Shown here one piece after another: positions 33,259-42,806 of a stretch of 64,000 nucleotides of DNA. The translations under genes and the position numbers were made by a program. Origin of the DNA: Paraburkholderia sp. BL10I2N1 (GTDB taxonomy: Bacteria; Pseudomonadota; Gammaproteobacteria; Burkholderiales; Burkholderiaceae). Position 1 is the first letter of the stretch, and each line of letters starts with the position of its first letter. The DNA lies in NCBI RefSeq assembly GCF_004361815.1, contig NZ_SNWA01000001.1:1-64000 (forward strand). Reading direction: 5' to 3'. Below the pieces are notes generated by a model. That model did no database searches, was not told the DNA's origin, and saw nothing but the letters and a program-made list of their open reading frames with translations.

Positions 33259-36202
33259 GGGTCGGCTTTGAGTTCTGCGGGGAGGTTCCTGCCGACGCGG
33301 GCGTCGAATCGACCGGCAGATCGTGGGGAATGGAAGACGGCATATCGGTGGCGTCTGCTGTGTGGTCCGGCACGGAAACCGATGTCGCGGGTTCGTCTGC
33401 GAGGCCGGGTTCGTCGACCAGGGATTCGTCCGGGGATTCAAGCGCTTCGGGCGACGACGGCGGCGGCGTTTCCACCGGCAGCGTGAACCAGAAGCGCGCG
33501 CCTTCGACATGCCCGTCCGCCGCCATGCGATTGACCGCGCCGATTGTACCGCCATGCGCATCGACGATCGCACGGCAGATCGCCAGACCCAGCCCGATGC
33601 CGGGCTTCGCCGATTCCTTCTCGCCGCGCGTGAATTTCTCGAACACTCGCGCTTCCATACCGGCCGGCAGGCCCGGGCCGAAATCGTCGACGATGACGCG
33701 CACGAACGGTTTGCCATCGTCTTCGACAAGCTCGCCACCGATCACGAGCGGTGTATCCGGCGGCGCATATTTGGCGGCGTTCTCGAACAGGTTCGAGAAC
33801 AGGCGCTCCATCAGCACGGCGTCGAGCTGCAGCAACGGCAGGTCCAGCGGCAACTTCACCTGCACCGGGTGCCGCACGAGCACGCGACGGCAGGCGCGCA
33901 GCGCAGCACCGACCGTCTCTTCGAGCAGTGACCACTGCCGGTTCAGCTTCAGCCCGCCCGCCTGAAGCCGCGCCATGTCCAGCAGGTTCGTGACGATACC
34001 GGTCATCCGCAGCGCCTCTTCGTGAATCGCTTCCACGAGATCGTCGCCGGGCAGCGGCTCGGGATGCGATTCGCGCGTCTGCGCAAGCATCGACGAGAAA
34101 CCGACGATGGCGGTCAACGGCGTGCGCAGATCGTGCGATATGGCCGACAGCAACGAATTGCGCAACCGCTCCGACTCCATGTTCACCAGCGCATCGCGCG
34201 CGATGTCCACGTAGTGGACGCGCTCGAGCGCGAGCGCGATCTGGGCGGCGAACGCGTCGAGCATGCGCTGCTGCTCGGGCACGTTGAGTTCGCGCTCGTC
34301 TTTGGTCACGACGGCGAGCACGCCGCGCGTGCGCATCGGCGCTTTCAGCGGCAGATACAGCGCCGCGGCGGCGGGCAGCGTGTCGGTGCCGTGGCCCGCC
34401 GGCTTCTGCTGGTCGTAGACCCACTGGCCGACGTCGATATCGAGCGCGCTGCCTTCGAGCGTGATCGCCGCGTCGGCCTCCTCGATCTTCTGCTTAACCT
34501 GATCGGCGCTGTCCGGCAGCAGGATCGCGACGCGTGCTCGGAACACCTCGCTCACATGCCGGCTGCCGATCTCGACAATCTGTTCGGTCGCGAGCGCCGC
34601 CGCCAGCTCGCGCGCCATCGCATACATCGCGCCGGTGCGCTGCTCGCGACGTCGCGCGACGCTCGCCTCGCGCCGCAGACTCGAAGTCAGATGGCTGATC
34701 ACGAGCGAAGTCAGCAGCATGCTGAAGAACGTCAGCAGATATTGCGTATCCGATACCGACAACGACATGCGCGGCGGCACAAAGAAGAAATCGAATGCCG
34801 CCACGCTAAGAAACGACAGCACGACGCCCGGCCCGCGCCCGAGCTTCACGGCGGCGAAGATCACACCGAGCAGATACAGCATCACGAGGTTGGTCAGATC
34901 GATGCGGTCGAGCAACTGGCTCGCGACCAGCGTGATACCTGCGCAGATCGCCAGCGCCCAGGCATACGCGTGCGGCGGCGAGCGGCGCTCGCGGGCCGCG
35001 CTCATTGCATCGCGCCATGCGCGTGCGCCTGCGTCGAGCAGCGTGTGGCGCTCGACGCCTTCCTGTCCCGAAGACTCACGGATCAAGGTCAGCTCGACAT
35101 CGCCTGCGCGTTCGGCGATACGGTCGCCCAGCGGCCGACGCAGCAAGCGCGTCAAGCCCGAACGCGACGACGCGCCCGCCACCAGCTTCGAGACGTTGCG
35201 CACGCGCGCGTAGCCGATCAGTGCCGCGACGGCGTCGCTACCGGCCAGCGTCGCTGTTTCAGCGCCGAGTTCCGCCGCGAGTTTCAGCGCATTCAGCGTG
35301 CGTTCGCGGCGTGCATCAGGCAGCCGCTGGAGCTTGGGCGTTTCGACGTAGACAGCGATCCAGTCGGCTTTCAGCGCCGCGGCAAGGCGCGCGGCCGCAC
35401 GTACGAGGGTCGGTGCCTCCGGACCGGGACCGACGCACACGAGCAGCCGGTCGCGCGCCTGCCAGATACGCTGGATCGAACGGTCGGCGCGATATTCGCG
35501 CATCTGTGCATCGACGCGATCCGCCGTGCGCCGCAACGCCAGTTCGCGCAGCGCAATCAGATTGCCCTTGCGAAAGAAGTTGCGCACCGCCCGCTCGGCC
35601 TGCTGCGCCATATACACCTTGCCGTCGCGCATCCGGTCGAGCAATTCTTCGGCGGGCAGGTCGACGAGTGTCACTTCGTCCGCGCGATCGAACACGCGGT
35701 CAGGCACGGTCTCCCAGACGCGGATGCCGGTGATCTGGCCAACCACGTCGTTGAGGCTTTCGAGATGCTGGACGTTGACCGTCGTGTAAACATCGATGCC
35801 CGCGTCGAGCAGTTCGTAGACATCCTGCCAGCGCTTCAGGTGACGCGCGCCCTGCACGTTCGAATGCGCCAGTTCGTCGACGAGAATCAGCTGCGGTTTA
35901 CGCGCGAGCGCCGCATCCAGATCGAATTCGCCGAGCTTGCGGCCGCGATACTCGATCTGCGCGAGCGGCAGCACATCGAGGCCGTCGAGAAGCGCGGCCG
36001 TCTCGCTGCGCCCGTGCGTCTCCGCGATGCCCACCACCACATCGACGCCATCCTCCTTGCGCCGGCGGGCTGCCTGCAACATCGCATACGTCTTCCCCAC
36101 ACCGGCCGACGCGCCAAAGAAAATCTTCAGCTTGCCGCGCTGGCTTTTCGCTTCATCGCGTTGCAGCTTGTCGAGCAACTCGTCGGGATCGGGTCGGTTC
36201 AT
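33251..36202 (-). CDS. kdpD: KdpD sensor histidine kinase
   Basis: A 983-residue membrane kinase of the potassium-sensing pair. It begins with the KdpD domain with a P-loop (FGASAGVGKTYAML) and LIDELAHSN-like LVDELAHSNVQGARH, followed by a universal-stress-like domain (LLVCVGPGPEAPTLVRAAAR), four membrane helices (ALAICAGITLVASQ to LVISHLTSSL), a GAF-like domain, then the kinase core with the H-box LLSAISHDLRTPLTAIVGFS and ATP-binding boxes (NLFENAAKYAP; DFGPGLP; GIGLGLAICRAI). After the kinase core there is a long acidic, Pro-rich C-terminal extension of about 80 residues not typical of E. coli KdpD. Confidence 0.96.
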   Translation of the reverse strand: MNRPDPDELLDKLQRDEAKSQRGKLKIFFGASAGVGKTYAMLQAARRRKEDGVDVVVGIAETHGRSETAALLDGLDVLPLAQIEYRGRKLGEFDLDAALARKPQLILVDELAHSNVQGARHLKRWQDVYELLDAGIDVYTTVNVQHLESLNDVVGQITGIRVWETVPDRVFDRADEVTLVDLPAEELLDRMRDGKVYMAQQAERAVRNFFRKGNLIALRELALRRTADRVDAQMREYRADRSIQRIWQARDRLLVCVGPGPEAPTLVRAAARLAAALKADWIAVYVETPKLQRLPDARRERTLNALKLAAELGAETATLAGSDAVAALIGYARVRNVSKLVAGASSRSGLTRLLRRPLGDRIAERAGDVELTLIRESSGQEGVERHTLLDAGARAWRDAMSAARERRSPPHAYAWALAICAGITLVASQLLDRIDLTNLVMLYLLGVIFAAVKLGRGPGVVLSFLSVAAFDFFFVPPRMSLSVSDTQYLLTFFSMLLTSLVISHLTSSLRREASVARRREQRTGAMYAMARELAAALATEQIVEIGSRHVSEVFRARVAILLPDSADQVKQKIEEADAAITLEGSALDIDVGQWVYDQQKPAGHGTDTLPAAAALYLPLKAPMRTRGVLAVVTKDERELNVPEQQRMLDAFAAQIALALERVHYVDIARDALVNMESERLRNSLLSAISHDLRTPLTAIVGFSSMLAQTRESHPEPLPGDDLVEAIHEEALRMTGIVTNLLDMARLQAGGLKLNRQWSLLEETVGAALRACRRVLVRHPVQVKLPLDLPLLQLDAVLMERLFSNLFENAAKYAPPDTPLVIGGELVEDDGKPFVRVIVDDFGPGLPAGMEARVFEKFTRGEKESAKPGIGLGLAICRAIVDAHGGTIGAVNRMAADGHVEGARFWFTLPVETPPPSSPEALESPDESLVDEPGLADEPATSVSVPDHTADATDMPSSIPHDLPVDSTPASAGTSPQNSKPTHE

Positions 36203-36313
36203 GCGTGGTGGTTGTCATGTTGCCGTGGGCGTGCGCTGCCGGTTCGGTGTCGTCGCGCAAACGGCGGTTTATCTTTGCATGGTCGCATGGCTGTAAAACG
36301 ACCGCAAACGGCA

Positions 36314-36342
36314 AAGGCGGTGCCGCAGCGCGGCACCGCCTT
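36314..36342 (-). terminator. Strong intercistronic hairpin between kdpC and kdpD
   Basis: AAGGCGGTGCCGC (36314-36326) and its perfect reverse complement (36330-36342) form a 13-bp stem with a 3-base loop. It lies between the kdpC stop and the kdpD start. On the minus strand only TTTGCCGTTT follows, so termination may be partial, or the hairpin may protect the kdpFABC message and lower kdpDE expression. Confidence 0.6.
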
Positions 36343-36367
36343 CAGGAGCTTCATGCACTGCCGCAGA

Positions 36368-36946
36368 TCAGCCCTGGTGCGCCTGATCGAGCGCCAGGTT
36401 CAGCTGCAGCGCATTGACGCGCGACTCGCCCAGAATGCCGAACTGGCGCCCGCTCGTATAACGCTCGACGAGCGCCTGCACATCGTTAGGGTTCATCTTG
36501 CGCGCCTTCGCCACACGGTCGATCTGATACGCGGCCGCCGCGGGACTGATCTCAGGATCGAGACCGCTGCCCGACGACGTCACGAGATCGACCGGCACCG
36601 GCTGCGACATATCGGTACCGGCAGCCTTCAGCGCGTCGATGCGGCCTTTGACTTCGTCGGCAAGCGCCGGATTGGTCGGTCCGAGATTCGAAGCCGACGA
36701 GCCCTGCGCGTTGTACGGCATCGGCGAAGTGGCCGACAGACGGCCCCAGAAGTACTGCGGCGCGTCGAACTGCTGGCCGATCAGCTTCGAGCCGACCACC
36801 TTGCCGTTCGCTTCGATCAGGCTGCCATTGGCCTGATCGTTGAAGACCGCTTGTCCAACCGCGGTCATCACCGCGGGATAAGCCAGTCCGGTGATGGCGC
36901 TCAGCACGGCGAAGATCACGATCAGCGGACGAAACAGGGATTTCAT
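36368..36946 (-). CDS. kdpC: KdpC subunit of potassium-transporting ATPase
   Basis: A 192-residue chaperone-like subunit that helps ATP binding by KdpB. It has one N-terminal membrane helix ([20 protein letters not shown]) and the family motifs [49 protein letters not shown] and [15 protein letters not shown]. The start ATG 36946 follows AAGGAAC and lies 30 bp after kdpB. Confidence 0.96.
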   Translation of the reverse strand: MKSLFRPLIVIFAVLSAITGLAYPAVMTAVGQAVFNDQANGSLIEANGKVVGSKLIGQQFDAPQYFWGRLSATSPMPYNAQGSSASNLGPTNPALADEVKGRIDALKAAGTDMSQPVPVDLVTSSGSGLDPEISPAAAAYQIDRVAKARKMNPNDVQALVERYTSGRQFGILGESRVNALQLNLALDQAHQG

Positions 36947-36976
36947 GATTAACAGTTCCTTTTTGGAGCGCAGCGT

Positions 36977-39088
36977 TCAAACCCAGCCAAACGCGGCCAG
37001 CACCATGTCGATCAGCTTGATGCCGATAAACGGCACGATGATCCCGCCGAGGCCGTAAATCAGCAGATTGCGGCGCAACAGGATCGCCGCGCCAAGCGGC
37101 CGGTAACGCACGCCCTTCAGCGCCAGCGGAATCAGCAGCACGATGATCAGCGCGTTGAAGATCACCGCCGACATGATCGCGGACGCCGGCGTCGCGAGAT
37201 GCATCACGTTGAGCGTATTCAGCACCGGATAGGTGGTCGCGAACGCGGCCGGGATGATCGCGAAATACTTGGCGACGTCGTTGGCGATCGAGAACGTCGT
37301 GAGCGAGCCGCGCGTCATCAGCATCTGCTTGCCGATTTCGACGATCTCGATCAGCTTCGTCGGGTTCGAATCGAGGTCCACCATGTTGCCGGCTTCCTTC
37401 GCCGCCTGCGTGCCGGTGTTCATCGCCACGGCGACGTCGGCCTGCGCGAGCGCGGGGGCGTCGTTGGTGCCGTCGCCCGTCATCGCCACGAGCCGCCCTT
37501 CGGCCTGGTGCGCGCGGATCGTCGAGAGCTTCGCTTCCGGCGTGGCTTCAGCAAGGAAATCGTCGACACCCGCTTCGGCCGCGATTGCCGCGGCGGTCAG
37601 ACGGTTGTCGCCGGTCACCATCACGGTCTTGATGCCCATCTTGCGCAACTCGGCAAAGCGCTCCTTGATGCCGCCCTTCACGACGTCCTTCAGTTCGATC
37701 ACGCCGAGCGCGCGCGCATTGCCCTCGCCTTTTTCCGCCACCACGAGCGGCGTGCTGCCGCGCCGGGCGATTTCCGTCACCGCGTTGTTCATCTCGGCAG
37801 GGAAACGGCCGCCGTGCGCCTCGACGTACTGCCGGACGGCGTCGGCCGCGCCCTTGCGGATTTCACGTCCCGGCGCCCCGAAAGAAGTCCCCTTGGGGGA
37901 CAGATCGACGCCACTCATCCGCGTCTGCGCGCTGAACGCGATGAACACCGGATGCAACGTTGCCATGTCGCGCTGACGGATGTTGAAGCGCTGCTTGGCC
38001 AGCACGACGATGCTGCGGCCTTCCGGCGTTTCATCGGAGAGCGACGAGAGTTGCGCGGCGTCGGCCAGCGCTTCTTCGGTCACGCCTGGCGCCGGCACGA
38101 AGAGCGACGCCTGACGGTTGCCGAGCGTGATCGTGCCGGTCTTGTCGAGCAGCAGCACGTCGACGTCGCCGGCCGCTTCCACGGCACGACCCGACGTTGC
38201 GATCACGTTAGCCTGCATCATGCGGCTCATGCCGGCCACGCCGATCGCCGACAGCAGGCCACCGATCGTCGTCGGAATCAGGCAGACGAGCAGTGCCACC
38301 AGTGCGGTGATCGTCACCACATGCCCGGCTTTCGCCGCTTCGACGGAGAACATCGAGAACGGCAGCAGCGTGGCCGTGGCGAGCAGCATCACGATCGTCA
38401 GCGCCACGAGCAGGATCGTCAGCGCGATCTCGTTCGGCGTCTTCTGACGCTTCGCGCCTTCGACCATCGCGATCATCCGGTCGAGGAAGGCCTCGCCCGG
38501 GTTCGCCGTCACGCGCACGACGATCCAGTCCGACAGCACGCGCGTGCCGCCCGTCACCGACGAGAAGTCGCCGCCCGATTCGCGGATCACCGGCGCGGAT
38601 TCGCCGGTGATGGCCGATTCGTCGACCGACGCGACGCCTTCGACCACTTCGCCGTCGGCCGGAACCACGTCGCCGGTCTCGACCAGCACGACGTCGCCGC
38701 GGCGCAGGTCGGTCGCCGCCATGATGCGGATCGGCGACTTCGGATGAGGCGCGTTGAGCTTCTTGGCCATCACGTCTTTCTTCGCGCTGCGCAGCGACGC
38801 CGCCTGGGCCTTCGAGCGGCCTTCGGCGAGCGCCTCCGCAAAGTTCGCGAACAGCACCGTGAACCACAGCCACAGCGTGACCGCGAGAATGAAGCCCGCC
38901 GGCGCTTCAGCCTGACCGGCGAGCGCGGCGATCCACAGGATCGTCGTCAGAATGCTGCCGACGTACACGCAAAACATCACCGGATTGCGAAACTGCGTAC
39001 GCGGCGTGAGTTTCCTGAAGGAGTCCACGATCGCCGGACGCACCAGCGTCGGATCGAACATGGACCGGGTTGCGGAATGATCAGTCAT
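36977..39088 (-). CDS. kdpB: KdpB, P-type ATPase catalytic subunit
   Basis: A 703-residue P-type ATPase that energises potassium uptake through KdpA. Visible motifs: TGES of the actuator domain ([13 protein letters not shown]), the phosphorylation site [11 protein letters not shown], the nucleotide-binding KGAADAV, and the hinge [20 protein letters not shown]. Membrane helices flank these in the usual order. Length agrees with the family. It is 31 bp downstream of kdpA. Confidence 0.98.
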   Translation of the reverse strand: MTDHSATRSMFDPTLVRPAIVDSFRKLTPRTQFRNPVMFCVYVGSILTTILWIAALAGQAEAPAGFILAVTLWLWFTVLFANFAEALAEGRSKAQAASLRSAKKDVMAKKLNAPHPKSPIRIMAATDLRRGDVVLVETGDVVPADGEVVEGVASVDESAITGESAPVIRESGGDFSSVTGGTRVLSDWIVVRVTANPGEAFLDRMIAMVEGAKRQKTPNEIALTILLVALTIVMLLATATLLPFSMFSVEAAKAGHVVTITALVALLVCLIPTTIGGLLSAIGVAGMSRMMQANVIATSGRAVEAAGDVDVLLLDKTGTITLGNRQASLFVPAPGVTEEALADAAQLSSLSDETPEGRSIVVLAKQRFNIRQRDMATLHPVFIAFSAQTRMSGVDLSPKGTSFGAPGREIRKGAADAVRQYVEAHGGRFPAEMNNAVTEIARRGSTPLVVAEKGEGNARALGVIELKDVVKGGIKERFAELRKMGIKTVMVTGDNRLTAAAIAAEAGVDDFLAEATPEAKLSTIRAHQAEGRLVAMTGDGTNDAPALAQADVAVAMNTGTQAAKEAGNMVDLDSNPTKLIEIVEIGKQMLMTRGSLTTFSIANDVAKYFAIIPAAFATTYPVLNTLNVMHLATPASAIMSAVIFNALIIVLLIPLALKGVRYRPLGAAILLRRNLLIYGLGGIIVPFIGIKLIDMVLAAFGWV

Positions 39089-39119
39089 CTGTTCCTCGAA
39101 TTCCTCAATATGCCTGGGT

Positions 39120-40925
39120 TCAATGGCCGGCGATCATCAACAGATGTTCGACGCCGGGGCCCAGAGCCAGGGCAGGCACGTAAGTCAGTGCGCCAACCAG
39201 CAGGACGGTGCCAAGCAGCAGGACGACGAACAGCGGTCCGTGCGTCGGCAGCGTGCCGGCCGTGACGGCGATGCGCTTTTTCGCGGCGAGCGAGCCGGCA
39301 ATCGCCAGCACCGGAACGATGGTGCCGAAGCGGCCGAACCACATCGCGATACCGGTGAGCCAGTTGTAGAACGGCGTGCTCACGGTCAGGCCGGCGAACG
39401 CGCTGCCGTTGTTGTTGGCAGCCGAACTGAACGCATAGAGAATCTCGGAGAAGCCGTGCGCGCCCGGGTTCGCGATACCCGCCTTGCCGGCATCGGTCAG
39501 CACGGCAATCGACGTCCCGACCAGCACGAGTAGCGGCGTGAGCAGTACGACGATCGACACCATCTTCATTTCGAAGGACTCGATCTTCTTGCCGACGTAC
39601 TCAGGCGTGCGGCCGATCATCAGCCCCGCGACGAACACCGCCAGCAACGCGAACACCAGCATTCCGTACATCCCCGAACCGACACCGCCGAAGATCACTT
39701 CGCCGAGCTGGATCAGGAGCATCGGAACCAGGCCGCCGAGTGGCGTCAGCGAGTCGTGCGCGTTGTTCACTGCGCCGCACGAAGCCGCTGTCGTCGCGAC
39801 CGTGAAGATGCCCGACTGCGCGATGCCGAAGCGCGTTTCCTTGCCTTCCATATTGCCGCCCGGCTGCAGCGCGTTCGCCGATTGGTCGACGTGCAGCGCA
39901 GAGAACGTCGGATTACCGCGTTGCTCGGCGCCGATTTCACCGGCCACGCAGATGGCGAACGCGATCGTCATCACTGCCAGCACGGCAACGCCCTGCTTGC
40001 GGTCCCCGATGGTCTGCCCGAACACGAGGCACAAAGCCGCCGGAATGATCAGGATCGCGAGGATCTGCACGAAGTTGGCGAACGGCGTCGGGTTTTCATA
40101 CGGGTGCGCCGAGTTGGCGTTAAAGAAGCCGCCACCGTTAGTGCCGAGCATCTTGATCGCCTCCTGCGAAGCGACCGGACCCATCGCGATCGTCTGCGTC
40201 GTGACCTTGGTGTCGACCGTCACCGGATTGCCCTTCGCGTCCTTCACCGGGTTGCCCTGGGCGTCGAGCTTGGGCGCAGCGTAGGTGGTGGTCTGCAGGG
40301 TCGGCACGTCCTGATAGGACTTGAAGTTCTGGATCACGCCCTGGCTCATCAGCAGCGCAGCGATAATCGCAGCCATAGGCAGCAGCACGTACATCGTCAC
40401 GCGCGTGATGTCCACCCAAAAGTTACCGATCGTCTGCGTCGTGTGACGTGCGAAGCCACGGATCAGCGCGATCACGACGACAATACCGGTCGCAGCCGAC
40501 AGGAAGTTCTGCACGGTCAAGCCGAGCATCTGGGTCAGATAGCCGACCGTCTGCTCCGGCGTGTAGTTCTGCCAGTTTGTGTTGGTCACGAAGCTGACCG
40601 CCGTATTGAACGCGCCGTCTACACTCATCGCGCCGAACTGCTGCGGGTTGCCCGGCAACCAGCCCTGGACGCGCAACAGCAGATACAGGAAGAAGACGCC
40701 GAAAACATTGAACGCAATCGTCGCTATCGCGTAATGCTTCCAGCTCATTTCGGTCGACGGATCGACGCCGGCAATGCGATACAGCAAGCGCTCGACGGGA
40801 CCGCCGAAGCGCACGACGCGCGAGGTGCCATCCATCACCTTCGTCAGGTAGCGCGAGACGGGCACCGCCGCGGCCAGCAGAACGACGAGAAAGATCACAC
40901 TTTGAAGGACATTGTTGGCGTTCAT
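39120..40925 (-). CDS. kdpA: KdpA, potassium-binding channel-like subunit
   Basis: A 601-residue membrane subunit with four channel-like repeats; the selectivity-filter segments are visible at [60 protein letters not shown] and [20 protein letters not shown]. It binds and passes K+, driven by KdpB. The ATG 40925 overlaps the kdpF stop (ATGA). Confidence 0.98.
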   Translation of the reverse strand: MNANNVLQSVIFLVVLLAAAVPVSRYLTKVMDGTSRVVRFGGPVERLLYRIAGVDPSTEMSWKHYAIATIAFNVFGVFFLYLLLRVQGWLPGNPQQFGAMSVDGAFNTAVSFVTNTNWQNYTPEQTVGYLTQMLGLTVQNFLSAATGIVVVIALIRGFARHTTQTIGNFWVDITRVTMYVLLPMAAIIAALLMSQGVIQNFKSYQDVPTLQTTTYAAPKLDAQGNPVKDAKGNPVTVDTKVTTQTIAMGPVASQEAIKMLGTNGGGFFNANSAHPYENPTPFANFVQILAILIIPAALCLVFGQTIGDRKQGVAVLAVMTIAFAICVAGEIGAEQRGNPTFSALHVDQSANALQPGGNMEGKETRFGIAQSGIFTVATTAASCGAVNNAHDSLTPLGGLVPMLLIQLGEVIFGGVGSGMYGMLVFALLAVFVAGLMIGRTPEYVGKKIESFEMKMVSIVVLLTPLLVLVGTSIAVLTDAGKAGIANPGAHGFSEILYAFSSAANNNGSAFAGLTVSTPFYNWLTGIAMWFGRFGTIVPVLAIAGSLAAKKRIAVTAGTLPTHGPLFVVLLLGTVLLVGALTYVPALALGPGVEHLLMIAGH

Positions 40926-41014
40926 TCAATGTCCTCCGCGCGCAGAAGCGCATAGACGAGGTAAGCGAAGAGCAGCGCGGTCGCGGCTCCCGACAGCCAC
41001 AGGATCCAGCTCAT
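40922..41014 (-). CDS. kdpF: KdpF small stabilising subunit
   Basis: A 30-residue single-helix protein (MSWILWLSGAATALLFAYLV, then [10 protein letters not shown]) that stabilises the KdpABC complex. The length and the end RAEDIE match the family. Its start overlaps the stop of the preceding small ORF and its stop overlaps kdpA, both as ATGA, so the set is translated in a chain. Confidence 0.92.
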   Translation of the reverse strand: MSWILWLSGAATALLFAYLVYALLRAEDIE

Positions 41015-41124
41015 GAGCGCGCTCCCTGGCCGCGCCGGAACTGCATCAACTTCTCGCAGCCAGCGATCAATGCAAAGGTCAGCGCTGTGAAAAGCACCAG
41101 CCCCCCGATGTACAGCACATCCAT
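41011..41124 (-). CDS. Small membrane protein upstream of kdpF
   Basis: A 37-residue ORF (MDVLYIGGLVLFTALTFALI, then AGCEKLMQFRRGQGARS) begins at ATG 41124 and ends by overlapping the kdpF start as ATGA. It has one membrane helix followed by a basic tail. GAGAAC lies upstream as a weak ribosome site. Small ORFs of this kind precede kdpF in several bacteria; I suggest a minor Kdp-associated subunit or leader peptide, without proof. Confidence 0.7.
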   Translation of the reverse strand: MDVLYIGGLVLFTALTFALIAGCEKLMQFRRGQGARS

Positions 41125-41194
41125 TTAGAGTTCTCCATGTACGGACTTTGGATGACTGCAACGTTATGCCGATCGGCGTAAAGGACGGGTCAAA

Positions 41195-41214
41195 GGTGTC
41201 AAGGGAGGTATAAA
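41195..41214 (-). promoter_or_regulatory. Candidate KdpE operator and -35 region of kdp
   Basis: On the minus strand TTTATACCTCCCTTGACACC resembles the Escherichia coli KdpE site, which pairs TTTATAC with ACACC across a seven-base T-rich spacer. TTGACA within it is a perfect -35 box about 75 bp before the first kdp ORF. A clear -10 box is not visible, as expected for an activated promoter. Confidence 0.55.
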
Positions 41215-41228
41215 AATCCCGTAAACGG

Positions 41229-41265
41229 ACAAGGCCACTTCAGCGTCGAGCTGAAGCGGCCTTGT
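41229..41265 (-). terminator. Hairpin terminator after qor
   Basis: ACAAGGCC-A-CTTCAGC and GCTGAAG-C-GGCCTTGT form a 15-bp stem with a single mismatch and a five-base loop. It lies 50 bp after the qor stop and just upstream of the kdp promoter, so it should insulate kdp from read-through. The T-run (GATTTTTA) lies some 10 bases past the stem on the minus strand. Confidence 0.65.
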
Positions 41266-41317
41266 TGTGTCGGCGCGTCTGGACGCGCCTCTGGCGTGGC
41301 TGATCCCTGCGGCCTCC

Positions 41318-42292
41318 TTACGGCAGCAGGATCGTCGATCCGGTCGTGCGACGGCCTTCGAGGTCGGCATGCGCCTTCGCGACATCGGACAATGCATAGC
41401 GCTGGTTCACGCTGGTCTTGACCTTGCCCGAAACGATCATCTCGAATAGCTCGGCCGCCATCGCGTCGTAATCGCTGCGCTTAGCGATGTAGGTGAAGAG
41501 CGCCGGACGCGTAAAGAACAGCGAGCCCCGACCGGCGAATTCGGACGAATCGATCGGCGGCAGCGGCCCCGATGAATTGCCGAAACTCACGAACATGCCC
41601 AGCGGCGCGAGGCAATCGAGCGACGCCGTGAACGTGTCCTTGCCGATCGAATCGTAGACGACGGGCACGCCCGCGCCGTTCGTGATCTCGCGCACGCGCT
41701 TCGTAAAGTTCTCGCGCGTATAGACGATTGGATAGTCGCAACCGTGGGCTTTCGCGACGTCGGCTTTCTCGTCCGAACCGACCGTGCCGATCACCGTTGC
41801 ACCCAGCGCCTTCGCCCACTGGCACGCGAGCAGCCCGACGCCGCCGGCTGCCGCCTGGATCAGGATCGTGTCACCGGCCTTCACCGGGTAGGTACGGCGC
41901 AGCAGATATTGCACCGTCAGGCCTTGCAGCATCACTGAGGCCGCGTCTTCATAGCTGAGCGCATCCGGTAGCTTTACGACCTGCGCGGCAGGCAGCACGC
42001 GAGCCTGCGCATAAGCGCCAGGCGGACGCCCAACGTAGGCGACACGATCGCCGGCCTTCAGATCCTTCACGCCCGCGCCGACCGCCGTCACCTCACCGGC
42101 CGCCTCCATGCCGAGTCCGCTCGGCAACGGCAACGGATAAAGCCCGTTGCGAAAGTACACGTCGATATAGTTGAGGCCGACGGCGTGCTGTTTGATACCG
42201 ATCTCGCCCTCACCCGGCTCGCTTACGTCGACATCGACCCATTTCATCACTTCCGGGCCGCCCGTCCTGTCGAATCGAATCGCCTTCGTCAT
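41318..42292 (-). CDS. qor: Quinone oxidoreductase (zinc-independent MDR family)
   Basis: A 324-residue NADPH-dependent quinone reductase. The N-terminal catalytic domain has HAVGLNYIDVYFRNGLYPLP and GMEAAGEVTAVGAGV; the Rossmann domain has QAAAGGVGLLACQWAKALGA. Zinc-binding Cys and His residues of alcohol dehydrogenases are absent, as in Qor. The end GRRTTGSTILLP is typical. It is followed by its own terminator and preceded by mgsA on the same strand. Confidence 0.93.
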   Translation of the reverse strand: MTKAIRFDRTGGPEVMKWVDVDVSEPGEGEIGIKQHAVGLNYIDVYFRNGLYPLPLPSGLGMEAAGEVTAVGAGVKDLKAGDRVAYVGRPPGAYAQARVLPAAQVVKLPDALSYEDAASVMLQGLTVQYLLRRTYPVKAGDTILIQAAAGGVGLLACQWAKALGATVIGTVGSDEKADVAKAHGCDYPIVYTRENFTKRVREITNGAGVPVVYDSIGKDTFTASLDCLAPLGMFVSFGNSSGPLPPIDSSEFAGRGSLFFTRPALFTYIAKRSDYDAMAAELFEMIVSGKVKTSVNQRYALSDVAKAHADLEGRRTTGSTILLP

Positions 42293-42356
42293 GGTGTCTC
42301 CTGATTGTTGTTGCGTGTTGCTGCCTGTTGCTGGCCGCGCTGGATCGACAGATGTG

Positions 42357-42746
42357 TCAAACCTGATGCGTGAAACGCAGCGTCAGGACGTCGAGAATCA
42401 TCCGCGCGGTAGAAATGTTCGTCGCGCAGGGGACGTTGTGCACGTCGCACGCGCGCACCAGCGCGTTGATGTCGGGTTCGTGCGGCTGTGGCGTCATCGG
42501 ATCGCGCAGGAAAATCACCATGTCGACCTTGCCTTCGGCGAGTTGCGCGCCGATCTGCAAGTCGCCGCCGTGCGGGCCCGACAGCATCCGTTCGACCGTC
42601 AGGCCATGCGTCGACGCAATACGCGAACCGGTCGTGCCGGTCGCGACGATCTCGCAGCGCCCGAGCGTGTCGACATATTCGCCGGCGAGGCGAACGATGT
42701 CGTCCTTCTTGTGATCGTGCGCGATCAGCGCGATGCGGGTGGTCAT
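42357..42746 (-). CDS. mgsA: Methylglyoxal synthase
   Basis: MgsA turns dihydroxyacetone phosphate into methylglyoxal and phosphate. The 129 residues contain [12 protein letters not shown], with the substrate-contacting His and Lys, [26 protein letters not shown] and [20 protein letters not shown] with the catalytic Asp residues. The length is slightly below the E. coli enzyme (152) because of a shorter C-terminus. It lies 65 bp upstream of qor. Confidence 0.95.
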   Translation of the reverse strand: MTTRIALIAHDHKKDDIVRLAGEYVDTLGRCEIVATGTTGSRIASTHGLTVERMLSGPHGGDLQIGAQLAEGKVDMVIFLRDPMTPQPHEPDINALVRACDVHNVPCATNISTARMILDVLTLRFTHQV

Positions 42747-42806
42747 GACGTGCTACTCCTCAATGTGTTGTTATGGTGGCGTGGTGCTGACAACCGCAAC
42801 TGGCGT

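Noticed and set aside
34022..36952. Very long open frame (976 codons) on the plus strand opposite kdpD and kdpC
   Set aside because: It is the antisense shadow of high-GC coding DNA; kdpD and kdpC on the other strand are certain, and this frame has no domain or ribosome site.
37199..39265. Long plus-strand frame opposite kdpB
   Set aside because: Composition is Arg/His-rich as in antisense GC-rich frames; kdpB is unambiguous.
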